Of a DNA stretch of 18,626 nt, positions 1-7,232 are shown piece by piece. Position numbers and translations under genes: made by a program. The notes under the pieces are model-generated. The model did no database searches and had not been told where the DNA came from. It saw nothing but the letters and a program-made list of their open reading frames with translations. Every line of letters starts with the position of its first letter. Position 1 is the stretch's first letter. The stretch covers positions 1-18,626 of the forward strand of contig DAOKZK010000051.1 of assembly GCA_035325645.1 (NCBI GenBank). The letters are read 5' to 3'. This stretch comes from Macondimonas sp035325645. Its GTDB lineage: Bacteria; Pseudomonadota; Gammaproteobacteria; UBA5335.

Positions 1-316
1 AGCCGGCGAGGACTGAAGGAAGTCGCGGAAGATTCTTCCCGCTGGATTGTTGCGTGTAGCGCTGACCAGACTCCCGACGCATGGCATCGCGCACGGCGGC
101 GCAAGCCAGGCTGGCGTTGCCATGCGCGCCGATCGCAACGCAGGGTGGCGCTCAAGCCATGCGGCATCGGCGCCGTTCTTCAGAAAACAGCGACGGGTCG
201 GCGTCCTGTCCTGGTCGACTTTCTCGGGAGGCCGGGCTGAGGCGCTCGCAGCGCGGCACCTCGACGGCATCGTTCAAATCGCGCCCCGATCCGTGGGGAG
301 GATCAAGGAGATCGCT
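1..316. other. Left-edge stretch with no recognised gene
   Basis: The reading frame of the downstream lipoprotein stays open back to about position 47. However, the translated leader is rich in Arg, Ala and Ser, looks like no protein I recognise, and lies upstream of a well-placed ribosome binding site and signal peptide. I see no convincing gene, tRNA or repeat here. The stretch presumably carries the promoter of the 317-1096 gene, but I could not pick out a -35/-10 pair. Confidence 0.45.
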
Positions 317-1096
317 ATGAAGCCTAGACTCATCGCCCTGCTTGTCCTGTTCGTGCTCGCGGCGGCGAGTCTGGGCGCCTGCGCCGGGCTGCCGTTCACC
401 GGCGGCTCCACTTGGAAGGAGGAGGTGCTGCTGCACGATGGCGGCACGCTCATCGTCGAGCGCTCGATCATCCGCCGCGGCCGTCATGAGATCGGCCAGC
501 CGCCGCCCATCGGCGAGCAGACCATCCGCTTCCAGCTGCCCCAGTCACACAAGACCGTGCGCTGGACCAGTCCATATGACGATGAACTCGGCCATTCCGA
601 CTTCAGGCTGCGCGCCCTTCATGTCCTGAACGATACGCCCTACGTCATCGCCGAGCCGGACCTGTGCCTCGCCTACAACAAATGGGGCCGGCCCAATCCG
701 CCCTACGTCATCTTCCGCCATGACGGCACAGCCTGGCAGCGCATCCCGATCGCGCAACTGCCCATCGAGTTCAAGACCTTCAACGTGATGATGCATAACG
801 ATGCCAAATACACCAATGATCTGGCCCGAGCGGGCAGGGTGTCCGCGGAGAAAATCCGGGAATTGAACAGCGTCATCGAACGTGACAACCCCCACCTTCG
901 CACCATCCTGCGCGAGCCGACCACCGGAGGGAACACAGGCTGCCTGGTGATGGTCCGCTATCGCGGCCATTGGATCTGGGACAAATCTCCAACAGCTCGA
1001 GACCTCGTGGATCGACAGATCAACAGAGAGAACAAAAAGCACACGCCTTACCAAGGCAAGCCCGACCGCCAAGCCCAGGAAAAAGCCAGCCCTTGA
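317..1096 (+). CDS. Predicted lipoprotein of unknown function
   Basis: The predicted protein has 259 residues. It opens with a lipoprotein signal peptide: a basic N-terminus (MKPR), a hydrophobic run and a lipobox reading LGAC, so Cys20 would be the lipidated residue. The mature part is soluble-looking, with a Tyr-Asn-Lys-Trp-Gly-Arg-Pro-Asn-Pro-Pro stretch near residues 125-135 and a Cys-containing segment near residue 215. I recall similar secreted proteins annotated as hypothetical in other proteobacteria, but I know no function. The frame is open further upstream. ATG 317 is chosen because GGAG lies six bases before it and the signal peptide begins exactly there. The C-terminal 25 residues are Lys/Gln-rich and probably disordered. 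Nothing beside it hints at a role. Confidence 0.75.
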   Translation: MKPRLIALLVLFVLAAASLGACAGLPFTGGSTWKEEVLLHDGGTLIVERSIIRRGRHEIGQPPPIGEQTIRFQLPQSHKTVRWTSPYDDELGHSDFRLRALHVLNDTPYVIAEPDLCLAYNKWGRPNPPYVIFRHDGTAWQRIPIAQLPIEFKTFNVMMHNDAKYTNDLARAGRVSAEKIRELNSVIERDNPHLRTILREPTTGGNTGCLVMVRYRGHWIWDKSPTARDLVDRQINRENKKHTPYQGKPDRQAQEKASP

Positions 1097-1167
1097 ACCC
1101 AAGCGTGCGGTGATCTGTTCCAGGAGTCCGCGCTAGTGCCCTGCGCGCGCATCCGCCTACAGACTTT

Positions 1168-1429
1168 TTACAGGACACCCTCGTTGAGTTCGTTCCAAAG
1201 CATTTGCTTGCCTCGCCCCTTCTCCAGCCGCGAGTCCTCCGCTTCGATCTCCTTCAAGCGCTTGGCCTCCGACACGCTCATGCCGCCCAACCTGCTGCAC
1301 CACAGGCAGGAGGAAGCCTCGCTGGAGCGCCCTCGATGGGCAGGGCACCTTGAGCCGCAGACCGGCTTCCAGCTCACTGGCCAAGCCACTGACCTGTCCG
1401 TCGGTAATCCACGTCTTCACGTCCGACCT
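1168..1429 (-). pseudogene. IS3-family transposase OrfA remnant, frameshifted
   Basis: Two minus-strand frames together resemble the small helix-turn-helix OrfA protein of IS3-family elements (IS407/IS51-like). In one frame, near 1429-1345, the reading WITDGQVSGL...ELEAGLRLK matches the usual start of the HTH. In the other, near 1338-1168, SSEASSCLW..RLGGMSVSEAKRL then KEIEAEDSRLEKGRGKQML matches the Phe-Tyr-x-Trp turn and the leucine-zipper coiled coil. Key aromatic positions are replaced, the frame shifts between the halves, and the reading stops soon after the zipper. No OrfB integrase (DDE) sequence follows. It is a decayed fragment with no expected function. The family match is by eye only. 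Confidence 0.6.
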
Positions 1430-1992
1430 CCGCCAGATGTGGGATTGAACTCCAAACCGCCGTGCTCCTCGAATGCGGCGATCCGTCGTGCAGCAGCCAA
1501 GCATGGCGACCTTCGCCCGAGCACCCTTCACCGCCAGCCGGCTCAGCGAATGGATGGGCAGGCCAGCACTGTACGCCGAGCGTACCAGTCGTGATGACAC
1601 CGAACCGCAGCCCCGCATCGTCCGACCTGACTAGTGGGGCCGCAGTGCGCCACTTGTTGCCTGCGCGCGGGTCGCATCAACGGCAAGACGCCACCGCCCT
1701 GGCACCACAGACCGAGCCGCAAGCCGGGCTGGCTGAAAGCAGCAGCACGGCAATAGAAGGCGCGCTCAAGTCGCGCTTCGTCGCCGCCGATCCCGACAGA
1801 AGGGGTTGATGCGCTTCACCATCCCGCCGATGTTGGCGCGAAGGGACTGACGGGCGTGCTGGTGGCGCTCGCTATCGACTTTGTTGCCTGTGGTGTCGGG
1901 CATTGCAATGTGCGCTGCAGCGGTGCTGACACCGACCGCGGCGGCGGAAGCCATCGCGCCCTGACGCGCACGATCACACGGGAGAACGTCAC
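1430..1992. other. Degenerate stretch without an intact gene
   Basis: No ORF here looks functional. Plus-strand frames show protein-like scraps: a 53-codon reading at about 1473-1634 that ends in TAG, and a leader-like reading at 1809-1964 interrupted by one TGA (see findings). With the neighbouring OrfA remnant, the stretch looks like accumulated gene debris between two unrelated genes. Its last bases contain the ribosome binding site (GGAGA, 1981-1985) of the next gene. Confidence 0.5.
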
Positions 1993-3189
1993 ATGGGACT
2001 GCGCCGCTATCTCGGCTCGCTGCGCGGGCATCTCACGCAGCTGAACCGCCAGCCGCTCAGCCGCGCAGCGCTGGTGATCGTGCTGCTGCTCGATGCCTTC
2101 GTGCTGAGCTCGATCTTCGACGGTCTCGCCCGCCACACGGCGCAGCTCACGCAGCCGGAAGAAGCCGTACCGCTGCGCTGCCGCGACATCGTGCTCGACC
2201 GGCAATGGACGCCCGCCGGGCGGCTCGAACAGCTCGGCGACGTGGTCGCCACGCATCGCGCGCTCGCCTGGCAGACGCGTGCGTCCAGCGTACCGCCGCA
2301 CCCCATCTGCGCGCCGCTGGTGAGCGCGCTCGATGCCGTGCTGGCCGACGATGCGCTCGCCCAGCGGTTCGACGATGCCCGCGCGCTGCGCCGGCAGGCG
2401 GCGGACCTTCGCACGCAGACCGAGCGCCTGAAGGGCAACTACGACACGGCACTGCTGGAGAAGATCGCCAGGGACGGCACGCCGGCGCAAAGCGCGCAGT
2501 TGGCCGAGGAAATGAAGGCGAAGACGGCCGCGCTCGACGAGGCGGCCGGTCGCCTCAAGCAGATCGAAGCGGCCATCGACGGCGAGCCGCGCGTGCAGGC
2601 GCTGTGGCAGCGCATCGACGCCGTGCAGGCGGCCGACCGCGAGCGCCTGCGCGCGGATCTGCGGCTTCTCGACACCTGGTACCCGGCGCGGCGCCTGGGC
2701 TGGGAGGCGCTGTTCCTCGCGCCTTTGATCGGCGCGTTCTGGTTCTGGAACGCGGTCAGCATCCGCCGCGCCCGGCCGGTTCAGACGCTGGTGTCGGCGC
2801 ACCTGCTGGTGGTGGCCTTCATCCCGGCGCTGTGCCGGCTGCTGCAACTGGTCTACGACATCCTGCCGCGGCGTTTCCTGCAGGGCCTGATCGGGCTGCT
2901 GGAGTCGCTGAACCTGGTCGCGCTGTGGAACTACCTCGCCATCGCGCTCGCCGTCGGCGGCAGCCTGGCGCTCATCTACGTGGTGCAGAACAAGCTGTTC
3001 GCGCGCGACAAGCTGCTCGCCCGGCGCATCGCCCGTGGCCAGTGCCAGGACTGTGGACTCACGCTGCCGCCGGGCAGTGCGTTCTGCCCGGCCTGCGGCT
3101 TCGGGCAATTCGCGCCCTGCGCGCGCTGCGCGCAGCCGACGCTCGTACACGGGCGCTACTGCCGCGAGTGCGGGCAGGCCCAGGCTTGA
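1993..3189 (+). CDS. Membrane protein with coiled coil and zinc ribbon
   Basis: The predicted protein has 398 residues and I know no specific name for it. From the N-terminus it shows one membrane helix (about residues 24-42) and a long region outside that helix. This is followed by a charged helical, probably coiled-coil segment (about 120-228), three hydrophobic segments (about 235-255, 264-290 and 308-332), and a cytosolic-looking tail with paired Cys motifs. The tail has CQDCG at 351, CPACG at 365, CARC at 376 and CREC at 390, the pattern of a double zinc ribbon. The coiled coil between helices 1 and 2 would lie on one side of the membrane, probably the periplasm. GGAGA seven bases before ATG 1993 supports the start. 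It may be a sensor or scaffold, but the sequence alone gives no substrate or partner. Confidence 0.8.
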   Translation: MGLRRYLGSLRGHLTQLNRQPLSRAALVIVLLLDAFVLSSIFDGLARHTAQLTQPEEAVPLRCRDIVLDRQWTPAGRLEQLGDVVATHRALAWQTRASSVPPHPICAPLVSALDAVLADDALAQRFDDARALRRQAADLRTQTERLKGNYDTALLEKIARDGTPAQSAQLAEEMKAKTAALDEAAGRLKQIEAAIDGEPRVQALWQRIDAVQAADRERLRADLRLLDTWYPARRLGWEALFLAPLIGAFWFWNAVSIRRARPVQTLVSAHLLVVAFIPALCRLLQLVYDILPRRFLQGLIGLLESLNLVALWNYLAIALAVGGSLALIYVVQNKLFARDKLLARRIARGQCQDCGLTLPPGSAFCPACGFGQFAPCARCAQPTLVHGRYCRECGQAQA

Positions 3190-3288
3190 TCGGCAGGCGC
3201 CCTCACCCGAGTACGTTCAGGAACACCGTAATCAGCAGCGCGAGCGCGGGACCGGTTCTCCAGTCCCAGGCGAGGATCCCCCAGCCGA

Positions 3289-3741
3289 TCAGCGACCGGT
3301 ATGCCCGAAACCGCCCGCACCGCGCTCGCTGGCGTCGAAGGTCTCCACCGGGATCAGTCGCGCCTGCACCACCGGCACGAAGACGAGTTGCGCGAGCCGA
3401 TCGAAAGGCTGCAGCGTGAAGGCCATATCGCCCCGGTTCCAGCAGGACACCATCAGTTCGCCCTGGTAGTCCGAATCGATCAGCCCGACGAGATTGCCGA
3501 GGACAATGCCGTGCTTGTGTCCGAGGCCGGAGCGCGGCAGGATCAGGGCCGCGTAGCCCGGGTCGCCGATGTGCATGGCCAGCCCGGTCCGGATGAGCTG
3601 AGTCTGACCGGGCTCCAGCACCATGGGCCCATCCAGGCAGGCGCGCAAATCCAGCCCCGCCGACCCCGCCGTGGCATAGTCGGGAATGGGAAACTGCTTC
3701 CCCAGGCGTGCATCGAGGACGCGGATCTGGATTTCGAGCAT
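3289..3741 (-). CDS. dut: dUTP diphosphatase (dUTPase)
   Basis: The predicted 150-residue protein is a full-length homotrimeric dUTPase, almost the size of the E. coli enzyme (151). It hydrolyses dUTP to dUMP and diphosphate, keeping uracil out of DNA and supplying dUMP for thymidylate synthesis. All five family motifs are readable. They include SAGLDLRA near residue 26, PRSGLGHKHG near 69, GLIDSDYQGEL near 86 with the catalytic Asp, the RLAQLVFVP strand near 114, and the C-terminal lid ERGAGGFGHTGR at the end. ATG 3741 aligns with the usual N-terminus. In many gammaproteobacteria dut directly follows coaBC. Here a DUF2214 gene on the opposite strand separates them. The 41-bp gap to that gene must hold both promoters or leaders. 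Confidence 0.97.
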   Translation of the reverse strand: MLEIQIRVLDARLGKQFPIPDYATAGSAGLDLRACLDGPMVLEPGQTQLIRTGLAMHIGDPGYAALILPRSGLGHKHGIVLGNLVGLIDSDYQGELMVSCWNRGDMAFTLQPFDRLAQLVFVPVVQARLIPVETFDASERGAGGFGHTGR

Positions 3742-3782
3742 CTTCTGTGATCCTTTGCTTGCAGTCGATGGAGGGAGACGGC

Positions 3783-4235
3783 ATGACCGAATCCGTGCTT
3801 GCAGCCAGTCATTTCATCGCAATCCTGATGTTGGTGACGTTTCTGGCCATCGAAACCGCGCTCATGCGGCCCCTGTGGATGCCCGCCGCGCTGGCATCGT
3901 TGCCCCGCTACGACCGGCTCTATCGGGGCATGCTCGCGCTGGTGCTGATCACCGGCCTGCTGCGCTTGATCCTCGGCGCCAAAGGCGCTGCGTTCGACCT
4001 GGGCAATCCCCTGTTTCACGTCAAGCTGACCGGTTTCGCCGTCATGGTCCTGCTCGCCATTCCCGTCGCTCGGCAATTGCGCATCTGGCAATCCGCGGCG
4101 CTGGCCGATCCGGCCTTCGTGCCGAACGAGGCCGCCTTGCGCCGCCTGCGACGCATCCCGATGCTGGCCGTGCATCTCCTGGTGATCCTGCCGGTCCTCG
4201 CCGCGCTGGTGGCACGCGGCCACGGCGTGCGATGA
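3783..4235 (+). CDS. DUF2214 family membrane protein
   Basis: The predicted protein has 150 residues and four hydrophobic segments (about 5-25, 47-65, 80-98 and 127-145). The pattern, with an acidic residue in helix 1 (AIETALM) followed by Arg-Pro, a central GLLRLILGAKG and a Lys in helix 3 (HVKLTGF), fits the uncharacterised DUF2214 inner-membrane family. The function is unknown. The frame is open upstream to 3708, but ATG 3783 has GGAGGGAG six bases before it, and the protein then starts directly at the first helix. It sits on the plus strand between dut and coaBC, which face the other way, so it is a single-gene unit that appears to have been inserted into a usually adjacent pair. Confidence 0.8.
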   Translation: MTESVLAASHFIAILMLVTFLAIETALMRPLWMPAALASLPRYDRLYRGMLALVLITGLLRLILGAKGAAFDLGNPLFHVKLTGFAVMVLLAIPVARQLRIWQSAALADPAFVPNEAALRRLRRIPMLAVHLLVILPVLAALVARGHGVR

Positions 4236-4244
4236 CGATCCGCA

Positions 4245-4271
4245 GGCGCCGCAAGGGCGCGATGCGGCGTC
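4245..4271. terminator. Hairpin between convergent DUF2214 gene and coaBC
   Basis: CGCCGCA at 4247-4253 and TGCGGCG at 4263-4269 form a perfect 7-bp stem with a 9-base loop, extendable by a wobble pair and one more pair. It lies in the 40-bp gap between two convergent genes, where a bidirectional terminator would be expected. There is no T-run on either side, so terminator activity is a guess. Confidence 0.25.
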
Positions 4272-4275
4272 CGCC

Positions 4276-5499
4276 TCATGCCGACGCGGCGACCCGCCCC
4301 ATGCGCTCGGCGATCACCGCCAGCAAGGCCGAGGCGAGCGCCCGTTTCGACTGACGGGGCAAGGCGAGGGAACCGCCCTCCCAGAACACGGTGAGCGCGT
4401 TGTCATCGCTATCGAAGCCCAAGCCCCGGTCGTCCACCTGATTGGCCGCGATCATGTCGAGATTCTTGCGCCGCCGCTTGGCCTCGGCATACTCGGCGAG
4501 GCGCTCGGTTTCGGCGGCGAAGCCCACCGTGAAGGGCCGATCCGGCCGCCCCGCCACCTCGGCCAGGATATCGGGTGTGGGTTCGAGGCTCAGGGTCAGC
4601 GGCTCGCCGTTCTTCTTGATCTTGTCGGCGGCGCGGGTCGCGGGTCGATAGTCCGCCACGGCGGCGGTGGCAATGAACAGATCCGCTGCCGCGACGTGTT
4701 GCAACACCGCCGCGCGCATGGCCTCGGCCGTCTCCACCCGCAGGCAGGTCACGCCCGCCGGCGCCGGCAGATGCGCCGGTCCGCTCACCAGAATGACCTC
4801 TGCCCCCGCATCGCGCGCCGCCTCGGCGACGGCGTAGCCCATCTTCCCCGAGCTGCGGTTGGTGAGAAAGCGCACAGGGTCCAGCGGCTCGCGCGTGGGT
4901 CCCGCAGTGACCAGCACCGTGAGGCCGCGCAGGTCGACTGCCGGGGGGGTCACGTTCAGCGCCTCGACGAGCGCCATCGGCTCCAGCATCCGCCCCGCCC
5001 CGACCTCGCCGCAGGCCTGTTCGCCCTCGGCAGGCCCCAACAGCCGCACGCCGCGCGCGGCCAGCGTGGCGCAGTTGGCCTGCGTGGCCGGGTGCTGCCA
5101 CATGATCCGGTTCATGGCGGGCGCCACGACGAGCGGCGCCTCGCTGGCCAGACACACGGTGCTCAACAGATCGTCGGCCAGACCATGGGCGAGACGGGCA
5201 ATGAAATCCGCGCTGGCCGGGGCGATCAGGATGCAGTCAGCCCAGCGCGCCAGCTCGATGTGGCTCATCGCGGCTTCGGCCTGCGGGTCCATCAGGCCGG
5301 TGCGCACCGCCCGGCCGCTCAGGGCTTGCAGGGTCAGGGGCGTGATGAAGGCCGTAGCCGCCGCGGTCATGACCACCTGCACCTCGGCGCCCCGCTCGCG
5401 CAGCCGGCGGACCAGCTCGGCGCTCTTGTAGGCGGCGATGCCGCCGGTGACGCCAAGCAGGATGCGTTGAGGAAGGACGGCTGAATTCATGGGCGGCAT
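4276..5499 (-). CDS. coaBC: Bifunctional PPC decarboxylase / PPC synthetase
   Basis: The predicted 407-residue protein is the CoaBC (Dfp) fusion that performs two steps of coenzyme A synthesis. CoaB joins cysteine to 4'-phosphopantothenate using CTP, and CoaC, an FMN flavoprotein, decarboxylates the product. The N-terminal CoaC domain (about 10-185) has the GVTGGIAAYK flavin motif, the catalytic His80 in SHIEL, PAMNRIMW near 127-134, and Cys162 in QACGE. The CoaB domain (about 190-400) has TAGPTREPLDPVR near 198, NRSSGKMG near 214, the AVADYRP motif near 280, and KIKK at 293-296 with the essential Lys. Length and order match E. coli. ATG 5499 is taken as the start; ATG 5490, three codons in, is equally possible because neither has a clear ribosome binding site. 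radC lies divergently upstream, as in E. coli. Confidence 0.97.
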   Translation of the reverse strand: MPPMNSAVLPQRILLGVTGGIAAYKSAELVRRLRERGAEVQVVMTAAATAFITPLTLQALSGRAVRTGLMDPQAEAAMSHIELARWADCILIAPASADFIARLAHGLADDLLSTVCLASEAPLVVAPAMNRIMWQHPATQANCATLAARGVRLLGPAEGEQACGEVGAGRMLEPMALVEALNVTPPAVDLRGLTVLVTAGPTREPLDPVRFLTNRSSGKMGYAVAEAARDAGAEVILVSGPAHLPAPAGVTCLRVETAEAMRAAVLQHVAAADLFIATAAVADYRPATRAADKIKKNGEPLTLSLEPTPDILAEVAGRPDRPFTVGFAAETERLAEYAEAKRRRKNLDMIAANQVDDRGLGFDSDDNALTVFWEGGSLALPRQSKRALASALLAVIAERMGRVAASA

Positions 5500-5712
5500 G
5501 CTCGAAATCGAAAGATCTTAGCGATCCGGAGGGCTTCGCGCATCCTACCGCACAGCGCCCGAGCCGGATCAAGCCCTGCCCCCACCCGCCGATACGCCAG
5601 AGGCGCCGCCGACCTCCCACGTGGCCGTCCCGTCCAGGCGGATTTCGAGGACCGGATGCGGACCGAAGGGGAACCGTCACCCCTGTCCGGACAACACTTC
5701 GAGCGGAAGACG

Positions 5713-6387
5713 ATGCGAATCACCGATTGGCCCGATGCCGAACGTCCGCGCGAAAAATTGCTGGCCCACGGGCCGGGCGCCTTGTCCGATGCCGAACTGC
5801 TGGCGATTTTTCTGCGCACCGGCATTCCCGGCCGCAATGCCGTTGATCTGGCGCGCGATCTGCTGACGCAGCACGGCGGGCTGCGCACCTTGCTCGGCCT
5901 GTCGCAACGGGATTTCTGCCGCGCGCCGGGACTGGGTCAAGCCAAGTATGCCCAGCTTCAGGCGGTGCTGGAGATGGCGCGCCGGCATCTCGGCGAAAGT
6001 CTCAAGCGGGGCGAGGTCATGAGCCGGCCCGATGAGGTGCATCGCTTCCTGCAGAGCCAACTCCGCGATCATCCCTTCGAGGTCTTTGCCTGCCTGTATC
6101 TGGACAATCGGCACCGGGTGATCGCCTTTCGCGAACTGTTCCGCGGCACCATCGACCAAGCCAGTGTGCATCCGCGCGAGGTGGTGCGCGCCGCGCTCGA
6201 CTGCAACGCTGCGGCGGTGATCCTCGCACACAACCATCCCTCCGGCGTCGCAGAGCCCAGCCGCGCCGATGAGGAACTGACCCGCCGGCTCAAACAGGCA
6301 TTGGCCCTGGTCGACATCCGCGTGCTCGACCATCTCATCGTCGGCGACGGCCCCTGCGTTTCCATGGCCGAACGCGGCCTCGTTTGA
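5713..6387 (+). CDS. radC: RadC family JAB/MPN protein
   Basis: The predicted protein has 224 residues, the usual RadC length. The N-terminus has the DAERPREKLL and LSDAELLAIFLRTG signature with a helix-hairpin-helix-like region (about 1-90). The C-terminal domain (about 103-224) carries the metal-binding JAMM motif HNHPSG...PSRAD, with His173, His175 and Asp186. Family members were once called DNA repair proteins, but no biochemical role is firmly established. The frame is open to ATG 5656. ATG 5713 is preferred because it gives the conserved MRITDWP start, although the GGAAGA before it is rather close. The gene is divergent from coaBC across a 213-bp gap in which I saw no other gene. Confidence 0.95.
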   Translation: MRITDWPDAERPREKLLAHGPGALSDAELLAIFLRTGIPGRNAVDLARDLLTQHGGLRTLLGLSQRDFCRAPGLGQAKYAQLQAVLEMARRHLGESLKRGEVMSRPDEVHRFLQSQLRDHPFEVFACLYLDNRHRVIAFRELFRGTIDQASVHPREVVRAALDCNAAAVILAHNHPSGVAEPSRADEELTRRLKQALALVDIRVLDHLIVGDGPCVSMAERGLV

Positions 6388-6486
6388 GGCACCCGCGCTT
6401 TGCGCGCAGCCATCGACGCGCGCCGTCACCACAGGGCGCGCCCTCGCCTGCGGCGACGGATGGCGTGACGCGCGCACACCGAACGA

Positions 6487-6520
6487 AGTTATATATTATT
6501 ATTCTAATATTCGCATATCA
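6487..6520 (+). promoter_or_regulatory. AT-rich inverted repeat, likely promoter/operator of the PDO-SulP unit
   Basis: This run is almost entirely A and T in otherwise GC-rich DNA, 26-59 bases before the dioxygenase start. It contains a perfect inverted repeat, ATATTA (6493-6498) and TAATAT (6505-6510), separated by six bases. Several hexamers here, such as TATATT at 6492, could serve as a -10 element, but no good -35 is visible. The placement fits an operator overlapping a promoter. In other bacteria, persulfide dioxygenase operons are often controlled by ArsR-family persulfide sensors (BigR/SqrR) that bind AT-rich palindromes. Assigning such a regulator here is inference, because no regulator gene is in the window. 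Confidence 0.5.
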
Positions 6521-6545
6521 CTCACACCACGCGAGGAGCCCAGCC

Positions 6546-7232
6546 ATGTTGTTTCGCCAACTCTATGATCTGGACACCGGCACCTACACCTACCTCCTGG
6601 CCGATCGGCCGGGTGGCGAGGCCGTGATCATCGATCCGGTCCTGGAACAGATGAACGCCTATCTGCAACTGCTGCGCGAACTCGATATCCGACTGATCAA
6701 GGCCATCGATACCCACACCCATGCCGATCACGTGACCGCCATGGGGAAGCTGCGCGAGGTCACCGGCTGCGTGACGCTCATGGGCGAGCAGACGAAGGCC
6801 GAATGCGTGTCGCTGCGGGTGCGCGATGGGGAAACCATCCATGTCGGCGCACTGACGCTACGGGCGCTGTACACCCCCGGCCATACCGATGAATCCTACA
6901 GTTTCGTCATGGATGACCGGGTGTTCACCGGCGACACCCTGCTGATCCGCGGCACCGGCCGCACCGATTTCCAGAACGGCAACGCCCGCGCCCAATACGA
7001 CAGCCTGTTCAACAAGCTGCTCAAGCTGCCTGAGGAGACGCTGGTCTATCCCGGTCACGACTACAAGGGCTGGACGGTCAGCACCATCGGTGAGGAAAAG
7101 CGCTACAACCCGCGCCTGCAGGCCCAATCGATCGATGAGTACGTGAACATCATGAGCAACCTGAACCTGCCCAATCCCAAGTACATGGACGTGGCGGTGC
7201 CTGCCAATCTGGCTTGCGGCCGGACGGCCTGA
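6546..7232 (+). CDS. Persulfide dioxygenase (ETHE1-like, metallo-beta-lactamase fold)
   Basis: The predicted protein has 228 residues. ETHE1-type enzymes use mononuclear iron and O2 to oxidise glutathione persulfide to sulfite and glutathione, detoxifying or using sulfide-derived sulfane sulfur in the cytoplasm. The THTHADH metal motif is at 56-62, with His57 as the expected iron ligand. PGHTDES at 111-117 supplies His113, and FTGDTLLIRGTGRTDFQ gives Asp130 and the Arg-rich glutathione-binding loop. His171 is in YPGHDY, and the tail ANLACG is typical of bacterial members. These features distinguish it from glyoxalase II, which keeps a two-metal site and a different C-terminal domain. GAGGAG ten bases before ATG 6546 and loss of similarity upstream fix the start. 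Its TGA overlaps the ATG of the SulP gene, so the two are probably translated together. Confidence 0.93.
   Translation: MLFRQLYDLDTGTYTYLLADRPGGEAVIIDPVLEQMNAYLQLLRELDIRLIKAIDTHTHADHVTAMGKLREVTGCVTLMGEQTKAECVSLRVRDGETIHVGALTLRALYTPGHTDESYSFVMDDRVFTGDTLLIRGTGRTDFQNGNARAQYDSLFNKLLKLPEETLVYPGHDYKGWTVSTIGEEKRYNPRLQAQSIDEYVNIMSNLNLPNPKYMDVAVPANLACGRTA

Noticed and set aside
1473..1634. 53-codon plus-strand frame (MRRSVVQQPS...)
   Set aside because: The reading looks mildly protein-like, but it has no ribosome binding site, no recognised family, and sits in degenerate DNA beside a transposase remnant.
1816..3150. 444-codon minus-strand frame
   Set aside because: It is antisense to the zinc-ribbon membrane protein and its composition is almost entirely Arg, Ala, Gln and Glu, with no domain pattern.
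2205..3419. 404-codon plus-strand frame
   Set aside because: It is an out-of-frame reading of the same membrane-protein gene with extreme Arg/Ala/Gly content, and it runs on into dut on the other strand.
6394..6406. CGCGC-TTT-GCGCG hairpin after radC as a terminator
   Set aside because: The stem is five base pairs with a 3-base loop, lies in very GC-rich DNA and has no following T-run, so it is easily chance.
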